Shown: piece after piece, positions 27,813 through 35,174 of the stretch
Numbering within the stretch: position 1 is the stretch's first letter
Layout of the letters: every line of letters begins with the position of its first letter
From: Flavobacteriales bacterium UBA5040
GTDB lineage: Bacteria > Bacteroidota > Bacteroidia > Flavobacteriales > Weeksellaceae
Direction: 5' to 3'
NCBI GenBank assembly: GCA_002415135.1
Contig: DIBY01000001.1
Span: forward strand, 217,040-281,039
Length of the DNA stretch: 64,000 bases
Notes under the pieces: model-generated
Told to the model about the DNA's origin: nothing
Databases searched by the model: none
Seen by the model: only the letters and a program-made list of their open reading frames with translations
Position numbers and translations under genes: made by a program

Positions 27813-29327
27813 ATGGCAACGAAAGCACTTTTCAATACGGTAGTCAATTGGTTTATCAAACAGAGGATTGATCAGATTCAGAATTTTATGGACCATCCGA
27901 TTGAAACCCAAAACGGGGTGCTCTTTTCTCAACTCTATTACGCGGAGAATACAGATTACGGTAAGATCCACGGATTCAGTTCCATCTCAAGTTATGAAGA
28001 TTTTACCAAAAATGTTCCTATCGTTACGTACGAAGATTTCGAACCTTATATTGAAAAAGCAAGACAGGGACAACGTGACGTTTCGTGGCCGGGTTTGGTC
28101 AAGAATTTTGCAAAATCTTCTGGAACCACCAACGCTAAAAGTAAATTCATTCCTATCACTGATGAAAGTTTGGAATTATGCCACATGAAAGCGGGTAAAG
28201 ACCTCATCTCTATATACGCCAATAATCATCCTGACAATCAACTCTTTATTAATAAAAATTTACGATTGGGTGGAAGCGCTGATTTCTATGAAAACTTTAA
28301 TACAAAATTTGGAGACCTATCTGCGATCTTAATCGATAATCTTCCGTTTTGGGTAGAAATTACAACGACGCCAAGTAAAAAAGTTTCGCTCATGTCTGAG
28401 TGGGAAACTAAACTTAATGCGATAATTTCCGAAGTTACCAATGAAGAAGTAGGCAGTTTAACGGGCGTCCCAAGCTGGATGATGGTTCTTTTACAACGGG
28501 TTTTAGTTGAGAAGGGACATGAAAGTATATCTGAATTGTGGCCCAATCTGGAAGTGTTTTTCCATGGCGGAATTAGTTTTAAACCTTATCGCGAACAGTA
28601 TAAAAAGATCATCGGAAAAGATATTAACTATTACGAAATCTATAACGCTTCCGAAGGTTTCTTTGCAATTCAGGATCAACATGGAAGTGAAGAAATGCTT
28701 TTAATGTTGGATTATGGAATTTTCTATGAATTCATTCCGATGGATAAATTTGACCCAGATAACCTGGAGGCGATTTCTTTGGAAGAAGTAGAGATCGGTA
28801 AAAACTACGCGATGGTGATTACCACAAACAGCGGGCTTTGGCGATATCTAATTGGGGATACGGTTCGATTTACTTCATTGCAACCGTTCCGGATTAAAGT
28901 TTCTGGACGCACGAAACATTACATCAATGCATTTGGCGAAGAACTCATGATTGACAATGTAGAAACTGCGCTATCAAAAGCTTGTGAAGCAACCGATTGC
29001 TCTATTCTGGATTTTACCGGCGCACCGGTTTTTATGCAGCAGGGACAAAGTGGCGCTCATGAATGGATCATCGAATTTACCGAAGAGCCAACAGACTTAG
29101 AAAGATTTGCCGAAGTTTTTGATAACCATTTGAAGTCTGTGAATTCAGATTATGAGGCAAAAAGATACAATAATATGACGTTGAAAAAGCCAATTATTCA
29201 CGTTGCGAAACCTCAGCTTTTTTATCAATGGATGTCGGAAAGAGGCAAGCTGGGTGGTCAGAATAAAGTCCCACGATTAAGCAACGATCGCGAATACATT
29301 GAGCCTTTATTAGAAATGAATGCCTAA
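27813..29327 (+). CDS. GH3-family acyl-adenylate ligase-like protein
   Basis: Protein of 504 residues related to plant GH3 acyl-acid-amido synthetases, members of the ANL adenylating superfamily. The P-loop-like SSGTTNAKSKFIP, the acyl-binding GVPSWMMVLLQR, YNASEGFFA and the nucleotide-binding region SGLWRYLIGDTVRF are visible, followed by KVSGRTKHYINAFGEEL. The bacterial members are widespread in Bacteroidota but their substrates are unknown. The start at 27813 is preferred to a GTG two codons upstream. Confidence 0.88.
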   Translation: MATKALFNTVVNWFIKQRIDQIQNFMDHPIETQNGVLFSQLYYAENTDYGKIHGFSSISSYEDFTKNVPIVTYEDFEPYIEKARQGQRDVSWPGLVKNFAKSSGTTNAKSKFIPITDESLELCHMKAGKDLISIYANNHPDNQLFINKNLRLGGSADFYENFNTKFGDLSAILIDNLPFWVEITTTPSKKVSLMSEWETKLNAIISEVTNEEVGSLTGVPSWMMVLLQRVLVEKGHESISELWPNLEVFFHGGISFKPYREQYKKIIGKDINYYEIYNASEGFFAIQDQHGSEEMLLMLDYGIFYEFIPMDKFDPDNLEAISLEEVEIGKNYAMVITTNSGLWRYLIGDTVRFTSLQPFRIKVSGRTKHYINAFGEELMIDNVETALSKACEATDCSILDFTGAPVFMQQGQSGAHEWIIEFTEEPTDLERFAEVFDNHLKSVNSDYEAKRYNNMTLKKPIIHVAKPQLFYQWMSERGKLGGQNKVPRLSNDREYIEPLLEMNA

Positions 29328-29330
29328 AAA

Positions 29331-29365
29331 AATCTGCTGATATTCAGCAGATTCTTATTTATTTT
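29331..29365. terminator. Bidirectional terminator, GH3-like gene / small lipoprotein gene
   Basis: Perfect 10-bp stem AATCTGCTGA / TCAGCAGATT with loop TAT, A-run on the left and T-rich sequence on the right, between convergent genes. Confidence 0.85.
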
Positions 29366-29682
29366 TTCTCTAGATCTTCTTTTAATTTTTCCGCGCCTTT
29401 CTCTACTTTCGCCGCTCCTTTGGCGGCAGCATCTTTTACGTCTTCGCCTGCCTGCTTAAAAGTTTGACCCGCATCTTTCGCGGCGGCATCCAGTTTTTCC
29501 TTCGCATCCTCCACCGTTGCATTAATTCTCACCGAATCCAAACTGGTCGTACGTTCTTTTTCCGTCGTTGTGGTAGTTACTGTTCCATCGGGATTTTCAA
29601 CCGTTTGGACGTTCACTTCTGATTTCGTGCAGCTCATCAATCCTAAAGAGATCACTGCTGCTCCTAAAAAATATTGTTTCAT
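29359..29682 (-). CDS. Small lipoprotein with helical Ala/Lys repeats
   Basis: Unrecognised lipoprotein of 107 residues. The signal ends in lipobox SLGLMSC, so Cys18 would be lipidated. A Thr-rich stretch (PDGTVTTTTTEKERTT) leads into about 60 residues of repeated Ala/Lys/Asp helix (DAAAKDAGQTFKQAGED), similar in composition to LEA or YtxH-like proteins that shield membranes or proteins under stress. That role is only a compositional guess. It lies 38 bases downstream of another lipoprotein gene. Confidence 0.75.
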   Translation of the reverse strand: MKQYFLGAAVISLGLMSCTKSEVNVQTVENPDGTVTTTTTEKERTTSLDSVRINATVEDAKEKLDAAAKDAGQTFKQAGEDVKDAAAKGAAKVEKGAEKLKEDLEKK

Positions 29683-29720
29683 AATTTTGTATTTAAGTAT
29701 ATCTCAAATTTAGAATAAAA

Positions 29721-30086
29721 TTAAGGATTTACGGTAGCTTCTATTTTAGGAGCAACTGATTTCTCCTTGGCTTTATCCAATGCTGCTTTGGCTTTTTCCG
29801 CTGCTTTCTTTTCCTCAGTTAGTTTTTCTGTTTTAGCTTTATTAAGCAAATTCTCTTCCTCCGCTTTTAATTTTATCTTCTTTAAAGAATCCTGATATCT
29901 TAGGGAAGACATTTTAATTTTTCTGGCAACGTCAACAGAAGTGGCGCCTTGAGAAAAGGAATCAATGGCAGTCGTATCGTACGGAGTGCCAATATTACTT
30001 TCTTCTGCAGCAAAACTTTGTTTGGGTATTTTCTTGCCACAGGAAATAACGAGCAAAAGAATCAATATGAAAGAAGTTGTTCTCAT
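29721..30086 (-). CDS. Hypothetical lipoprotein with Lys/Glu/Ala coiled coil
   Basis: Unrecognised protein of 121 residues from the ATG at 30086, which gives a proper lipoprotein signal (MRTTSFILILLLVISC). A longer frame begins inside the upstream gene and lacks a signal. The mature part has a Ser/Thr-rich segment and then a charged helix (KKIKLKAEEENLLNKAKTEK) likely to form a coiled coil. The start is one base after the EEP stop codon region, so it ends the minus-strand operon. Confidence 0.7.
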   Translation of the reverse strand: MRTTSFILILLLVISCGKKIPKQSFAAEESNIGTPYDTTAIDSFSQGATSVDVARKIKMSSLRYQDSLKKIKLKAEEENLLNKAKTEKLTEEKKAAEKAKAALDKAKEKSVAPKIEATVNP

Positions 30087-30087
30087 T

Positions 30088-31065
30088 TTAATCAATTTTA
30101 AATTCAGCAATAACCGGAAAGTGGTCAGATAGTTTTACGGAGCGATCCACCCGATAACTGATGGGTTTTATTTCCTTTGAAGTAAAAATATAATCAATCC
30201 TGATCGGAAATTTATAATCATGGAAACTGGTTGAACTTCCACGACCGACTTCTAAAAAGGGATCAATTAAACCTCTGCTCAGTTCATAATATTCATAAGA
30301 ATTAGGAACAGAATTGAAATCTCCCGCAAGAATCACAGGATAGGGTGAATCATCGATGGCTTTTCGAATATCGACAATTTCCTTCTGATGTATTTTAAAA
30401 GTAGGCACCAGCTTACGAAGCACATCCTTCACTTTAGCTTTATTCTCTTGAAAATCCTCTACTGGTTTGACCTCCTGTTTATCGAAGGAAAAAGGATTGA
30501 GATAAATATTGACCACCCGAATTATTTGTCCATTAAATTTAATATCAGCATAGAAAGCATTGCCGTTGCTGAAGGTTGCTAATTTTTCTTTCTTAACGAT
30601 TTCCGTTTTTGAATTAAGAGTCAGGATCGCAAATTCATCAATTTTATGCGGATATCCTTTAATATCTAAATTCTTTATTGCCTCTTGTCCCAGAATAATA
30701 TCGGCGTCCGTCTTTTGTAAATAATCAATCACTTTTTGTTTTCCATAACTGCCAAAATGCATATTCATGGTAACAATTTTTAGATTGGGTTTCTCAGCAA
30801 CTTTAGCATTATAATTAATCCATCTTTTGATCGGTGTGAACATCATTAAAGTCATCACGATGAAAAACACCGCTCTCTTTTTCCACGCTATCACCCACAA
30901 AAGGCACAGCATCAAATTCAGAATCATCAATACCGGAAAGGCTAAAGACAGTAAATTTAAATACGGAAAAACGCTCGGCGACACATAATCATTAAACAAA
31001 GTCGCGCTCAGTAAAACAATGATGAATAAATGAATTAGGACTAAAGCAAATCTGAAAAGTTTCAC
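30088..31065 (-). CDS. Membrane-anchored endonuclease/exonuclease/phosphatase-family protein
   Basis: Protein of 325 residues with three N-terminal membrane segments (about 1-85) and an EEP domain facing the periplasm or cytoplasm. Catalytic motifs are LKIVTMNMHF (Asn), DIILGQEA (Glu), VILAGDFNSVPNS (Asp/Asn) and the closing LSDHFPVIAEF (His). The fold is shared by DNases, sphingomyelinases and inositol phosphatases, so the substrate is open. It is common next to rhomboid and mutL in flavobacteria, 12 bases after the rhomboid gene here. Confidence 0.85.
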   Translation of the reverse strand: MKLFRFALVLIHLFIIVLLSATLFNDYVSPSVFPYLNLLSLAFPVLMILNLMLCLLWVIAWKKRAVFFIVMTLMMFTPIKRWINYNAKVAEKPNLKIVTMNMHFGSYGKQKVIDYLQKTDADIILGQEAIKNLDIKGYPHKIDEFAILTLNSKTEIVKKEKLATFSNGNAFYADIKFNGQIIRVVNIYLNPFSFDKQEVKPVEDFQENKAKVKDVLRKLVPTFKIHQKEIVDIRKAIDDSPYPVILAGDFNSVPNSYEYYELSRGLIDPFLEVGRGSSTSFHDYKFPIRIDYIFTSKEIKPISYRVDRSVKLSDHFPVIAEFKID

Positions 31066-31077
31066 AAAAAGGATATT

Positions 31078-31815
31078 TTAATTAATTCGATACTGATCTT
31101 TTTTCCAATATTTTGCAAGTAGAAAACCAATCAGTGCTCCGCCAACGTGAGCAAGGTGTGCGATACCGCCACCTCCTACTTTACCGGTAACACCAAGAAC
31201 TATAGATCCAATGACAATGACGGGCAAAACATACTTTACTTTTACGGGAATTGGAATAAACATAATGCCAATTTCAGCATTCGGGTATAAAGTCGCAAAG
31301 GCAGCAATAACGCCAAATATTGCTCCAGATGCTCCGACCATTGGAGTTGTGAGTATGGATTGAAATTCTTGTAAAAGTCCTTGTTGAGCAGCAATTGCCG
31401 AGGCATTTCCTTTAAAAGATGCACTGGCTCCCGACAAATAGGCATTAGTATTAAATCCGAAACCTTCCAATGCGGACTGAATCTGCTGAACTTCAACAAA
31501 ATTCCAGAGATTATAAAGAAAGAAAGCGCCTAAACCGCTGACGAAATACAGAATGATATATTTCTTGTCTCCTAACGTTCTTTCTAATACCGGCCCGAAA
31601 CTATAAAGCGTAAACATGTTGAACAAGATATGCATGTAACCACCGTGCATAAACATGTGGGTAACAATTTGCCAAGACTTAAAATAGGGTGAAAAAGGAT
31701 AAAAGGCAGCAAATTTCATAAAAATTGCGTCGTTGTTCAGCAGAAGCATGATACCAAAGACTACCACATTAATGATGATAATATTTCTGGTGATCGGTGT
31801 TATATTTTGAAACAT
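31078..31815 (-). CDS. Rhomboid-family intramembrane serine protease
   Basis: Six-helix membrane protease of 245 residues. HGGYMHILFNMF (57-68) forms the oxyanion region, GASGAIFG has the catalytic Ser163 and AHLAHVGG the catalytic His223. A loop of about 50 residues (105-155) between helices is longer than in GlpG. The substrate is unknown. It begins 3 bases after the mutL stop, so the two are cotranscribed. Confidence 0.92.
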   Translation of the reverse strand: MFQNITPITRNIIIINVVVFGIMLLLNNDAIFMKFAAFYPFSPYFKSWQIVTHMFMHGGYMHILFNMFTLYSFGPVLERTLGDKKYIILYFVSGLGAFFLYNLWNFVEVQQIQSALEGFGFNTNAYLSGASASFKGNASAIAAQQGLLQEFQSILTTPMVGASGAIFGVIAAFATLYPNAEIGIMFIPIPVKVKYVLPVIVIGSIVLGVTGKVGGGGIAHLAHVGGALIGFLLAKYWKKDQYRIN

Positions 31816-31818
31816 ATT

Positions 31819-33579
31819 TTAAAATTTATTTTTTAAGTCGTCTAAGGGAATTTCGATGAAGCATCTTTTCCCTGATGGTAAGAATTCTGGAAAACCCAAC
31901 CCGGTGAAATCTTTGATCACCACCTCAGCATCCATTTTATAGAGGAAATCAAAACGCGATTTGCTTTGAATTTTATTCCATTGATTATTATAAAAACCGA
32001 GGAATTCATCTTCGGTTCGATATTCTAATATTTCAAAAAGATTTTCAAGGAATTTGATCACTTGCGTTTCTTTCAACCCTTGAGGTACAGCATCAATTCT
32101 CAAAACATTATCATTGGCGATCACCATTTCAAAACCGAGTTCGGGCAAGTATTTTTTGATGGACCGAAATTTATTTTTCTCGATCTCATTCATGTGATAT
32201 TCTAATGAAAAAAGAAGCGTATGCTTTTCATTGGTTCGTTTTTTCTTACCGTTTCTTTCACTAACAATCAAGCGATGCATTCTTCCTAAGTCGAGCATCA
32301 AAGTTTTTCCGTTTTTATTGAAGAGCCAATATCCGTTTGGCAGACGCATTAAATCTTCATCAAAATCTTCCTCTTCAAAAAGGTTTATTTTAGAAGGTTC
32401 AGCTTGAATGTTTTGCTGATACATTTCGGTCATCGCCACCTTTTCGCCAGCGGAAACAGTTTCTTCCCGGAAAGGATTATAATCGCGATCTACTACAATC
32501 TCTGGTACTTTAAAACTGCCACTGGTGCTTTTCTGATTTAAAAAAGCGTCCATTCCAGAATCGCGATCGAAATCTAAACTCGGGGAAACATTGTAAATTC
32601 CTAAAGACCTTTTAATCGTGGATCGAACCAAAGCAAAAATTAAGTTTTCATCTTCAAATTTAACTTCTGTTTTTTGAGGATGAATATTGACATCGATTTT
32701 CTCCGCATCCAATTCTAAAAAGAGAAAGAAAGTCGGAATATATCCTGGTAAAAGTAATCCTTCGAACGCCTCCTGAACAGCTTTATTGAAATAAGGACTT
32801 CTAAAAAACCTTCCATTCACAAAGAAAAACTGTTCGCCACGGGTTTTTTTTGCACCTTCGGGTTTTGCTACAAATCCGTTCAGTTGAATCCATCCTAAAT
32901 CCTCTTTAATTGGAATTAAAAGTGGTTGTAATTTTCGTCCGAAAACATCTACAATTCTTTGTAAGATACTGGCTTTTCGCAATCTAAAGATAATATCATC
33001 ATTGTGGAAAAGTTCGAAATCTACATTTTCATGAGCTAAGGCAACTCGCTGAAATTCATCAATAATATGACGAAATTCTATATTATTATTTTTTAAAAAT
33101 TTTCTTCTGGCAGGAACATTATAGAATAAATTCTTCACCGAAAAGTTAGAACCCTCTGCCGTTTGAATCGGTTCTTGAAATTGAAATCCGCCACCTTCAA
33201 TGTAGATATTAGTTCCAATTTTGGCATCATGCGTTTTGGTTTTTAATTCTACTTCTGCCACGGCCGCGATGGAAGCCAAAGCTTCACCACGAAATCCTTT
33301 GGTAGAAATTCTAAAAATATCTTCGGTTGTACTGATCTTTGAAGTGGCGTGACGTTCGAAGGCAAATCTGGCGTCGGTGTCACTCATGCCGCTTCCATTG
33401 TCAACCACCTGAATTAAGTTTCTTCCAGCATCCCGAATAATTAACTCTATTTTTGTAGCACCAGCATCGATGGAGTTTTCTACCAATTCTTTAACAATAG
33501 AGGCAGGCCGCTGCACCACTTCACCGGCGGCGATTTGGTTGGCAACATGATCTGGCAAAAGTTTTATAATGTCTGACAT
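31819..33579 (-). CDS. mutL: DNA mismatch repair protein MutL
   Basis: Links mismatch recognition by MutS to strand removal. The 586-residue protein has a complete GHKL ATPase: NQIAAGEVVQRP, ENSIDAGATKIE, DNGSGM and STKGFRGEAL. In the C-terminal dimerisation domain the place of the endonuclease motif DQHAxxE reads LMLDLGRMHRLIVSERN, and the CPHGRP motif reads LPSGKRCF, so metal-binding residues appear to be missing. The start at 33579 (MSDIIKLLPDHV) is used; codons further upstream do not match the family. Confidence 0.95.
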   Translation of the reverse strand: MSDIIKLLPDHVANQIAAGEVVQRPASIVKELVENSIDAGATKIELIIRDAGRNLIQVVDNGSGMSDTDARFAFERHATSKISTTEDIFRISTKGFRGEALASIAAVAEVELKTKTHDAKIGTNIYIEGGGFQFQEPIQTAEGSNFSVKNLFYNVPARRKFLKNNNIEFRHIIDEFQRVALAHENVDFELFHNDDIIFRLRKASILQRIVDVFGRKLQPLLIPIKEDLGWIQLNGFVAKPEGAKKTRGEQFFFVNGRFFRSPYFNKAVQEAFEGLLLPGYIPTFFLFLELDAEKIDVNIHPQKTEVKFEDENLIFALVRSTIKRSLGIYNVSPSLDFDRDSGMDAFLNQKSTSGSFKVPEIVVDRDYNPFREETVSAGEKVAMTEMYQQNIQAEPSKINLFEEEDFDEDLMRLPNGYWLFNKNGKTLMLDLGRMHRLIVSERNGKKKRTNEKHTLLFSLEYHMNEIEKNKFRSIKKYLPELGFEMVIANDNVLRIDAVPQGLKETQVIKFLENLFEILEYRTEDEFLGFYNNQWNKIQSKSRFDFLYKMDAEVVIKDFTGLGFPEFLPSGKRCFIEIPLDDLKNKF

Positions 33580-33615
33580 TTTAATAATATAGTCAAATAA
33601 AGGGTTGTTTAGCAA

Positions 33616-34335
33616 TTATTGATATTTAATTGCGTCGATTTTGGAGGTTACTTTTTTCAAGACTTTTTCCGAAAGATTTCGCTGATCAGAAAGATGGCTG
33701 AGTTTAAATTCTCTTTTTTTACGTACCACCATAAAATGATAATCTTCTACTTCCCAAATACCATACTTTTCAAAAAAGACCAATTCCAAATGATGCTTTT
33801 CAAAATGCTGTAATAAAGGAAATAAATGGACTTCCTGATCGATGACCTGCAAACTTTCGGGATGATTACGTCTGGCATAACCAATATATTGTGGATTTGG
33901 AATATTAATAGCGATTACTGTTTTGTCTGTACAAATTTGCGCCAGATTTTCAAATAATACATCGTGTTGGTCTACCGGAATATGTTCAATAACATCCATT
34001 AAAGTGATAAAATCAAAATCTGAATTTCTGGGTTGGTAGGATACGACGTCTGCTACTTGAAACTGAATATTCTCTTTCGATTTCATTTTGTTTTGAGCAA
34101 TTACGATACTTTTTTCACTTAAATCTACGGCTTCAATTAATCCAGTAGAAACTTGTTTTGAGAGCAACTTGGTGAAGATGCCTACCCCACAACCTAATTC
34201 CAAAATTTTTGAATTTGATTGTAAGCCTAATTTACTAAGTCTTTTATATAAAGAAATCAAACGTTCATTGGCGCCGGTTTTAACTTGTTTCGTCGAAAAT
34301 TCATCGTAAAAGTCAGCAATCTCGTCTTTTTTCAT
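33616..34335 (-). CDS. Class I SAM-dependent methyltransferase
   Basis: Cytoplasmic methyltransferase of 239 residues. Motif I is KILELGCGVGIFTKLL, the acidic loop is EAVDLSEKSI and motif IV-like is DFITLMDVIEHIP, as in UbiG/type 11 methyltransferases. The substrate is unknown; the first 25 residues resemble those of glycolipid or sugar methyltransferases. It directly precedes mutL by 36 bases and probably opens the operon. Confidence 0.85.
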   Translation of the reverse strand: MKKDEIADFYDEFSTKQVKTGANERLISLYKRLSKLGLQSNSKILELGCGVGIFTKLLSKQVSTGLIEAVDLSEKSIVIAQNKMKSKENIQFQVADVVSYQPRNSDFDFITLMDVIEHIPVDQHDVLFENLAQICTDKTVIAINIPNPQYIGYARRNHPESLQVIDQEVHLFPLLQHFEKHHLELVFFEKYGIWEVEDYHFMVVRKKREFKLSHLSDQRNLSEKVLKKVTSKIDAIKYQ

Positions 34336-34372
34336 GCCGTAAAATTAGTGAAATTATTCTTTGCCTCAAATG

Positions 34373-34405
34373 AAAATAACCTCTAGAAATTCCGGAGGTT
34401 ATTTT
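34373..34405 (-). terminator. Terminator after the secreted helical protein gene
   Basis: Stem AAAATAACCTC / GAGGTTATTTT (34373-34383 and 34395-34405) with an 11-base loop that can extend pairing; followed by T-rich sequence on the minus strand. Confidence 0.7.
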
Positions 34406-34420
34406 AGTTAAATTGTTAAA

Positions 34421-35062
34421 TTATGGTTTATTGGTCAGGAAATAATCAACCTCACCTCTTCCCCAATTTGGATCTAAAGTTGTTTTCGGCTGATACGCTG
34501 CGAACTGATCTTTTGCTTTTTGAAACAACGCGAGGCCTTTTGTTTTGCTGCCACCAAATTGCTCTGGCGTGTAGTAAGCGTCTTCGGCCTGCAATAAAGT
34601 AATTCTTGGGTTTTCAGGATCTAATTTAGCAGCTTTTGAAAGGGCATCTGCACCCAACATTCCTTCGCTCATAAATCTTGATTGTGGATCGACCATCATT
34701 TTTAAACCATGAATCATTTTTTGCAAAATCAGTATTTCAGCATTGTCTTTACTGAGCTCTGAAGCTTTGTCTAAAGAAGTCTGCGCCTCCATGGCAATCG
34801 CATCAAGTTGATCAAGTTTTCCGGTACGCATTAAGTTTCTGCCTTTTTCAATAGAAGTATGTGCAGCGTAATAGTAAGGAAGCCATTGTGTTTTCTCCTT
34901 GTCACCAATTCTGGTGAAATCATTGGACAAAGCAGTGAAATCTTCTGGTGTTTTCAATTGATCGATTTGCGTGATCTTTTCGGTCATTACTTTATCAAAA
35001 GTGGTTTGAGCGAAGATGCTAACGGTTGCTAGTAAAAGCATTGTTAAAAATAATTTTTTCAT
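34421..35062 (-). CDS. Secreted TPR-like helical protein
   Basis: Protein of 213 residues with signal peptide MKKLFLTMLLLATVSIFAQ and an all-helical mature part, with TPR-like pairs of helices (YYYAAHTSIEKGRNLMRTGK; ALSKAAKLDPENPRI). It is not a family I can name. Its control region has two direct repeats and a promoter laid out exactly as upstream of the neighbouring TonB receptor gene, so the two are very likely co-regulated and may act together at the cell surface. Confidence 0.75.
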   Translation of the reverse strand: MKKLFLTMLLLATVSIFAQTTFDKVMTEKITQIDQLKTPEDFTALSNDFTRIGDKEKTQWLPYYYAAHTSIEKGRNLMRTGKLDQLDAIAMEAQTSLDKASELSKDNAEILILQKMIHGLKMMVDPQSRFMSEGMLGADALSKAAKLDPENPRITLLQAEDAYYTPEQFGGSKTKGLALFQKAKDQFAAYQPKTTLDPNWGRGEVDYFLTNKP

Positions 35063-35102
35063 GATTTTAAATTGTATGAGTTGGTTTTCTAATTTGATGA
35101 TT

Positions 35103-35173
35103 CAAAGATAATTCGGGAAAAAAGGGAATGAAATTTTTTCTGACTGAAAGGTCAATTCTGTTTTCTGAACCGT
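35103..35173 (-). promoter_or_regulatory. LytTR-type repeats and promoter upstream of the secreted helical protein gene
   Basis: On the minus strand, ACGGTTCAG (35173-35165) and ACCTTTCAG (35152-35144) are direct repeats 21 bp apart; then ATTTCA at 35134-35129 and TATCTTTG (35110-35103, an exact TAnnTTTG) follow. The repeats fit the LytTR/AgrA consensus [TA][AC][CA]GTTN[AG][TG] with a 12-base spacer, the second with one mismatch. All distances equal those at the TonB receptor promoter. Confidence 0.75.
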
Positions 35174-35174
35174 C

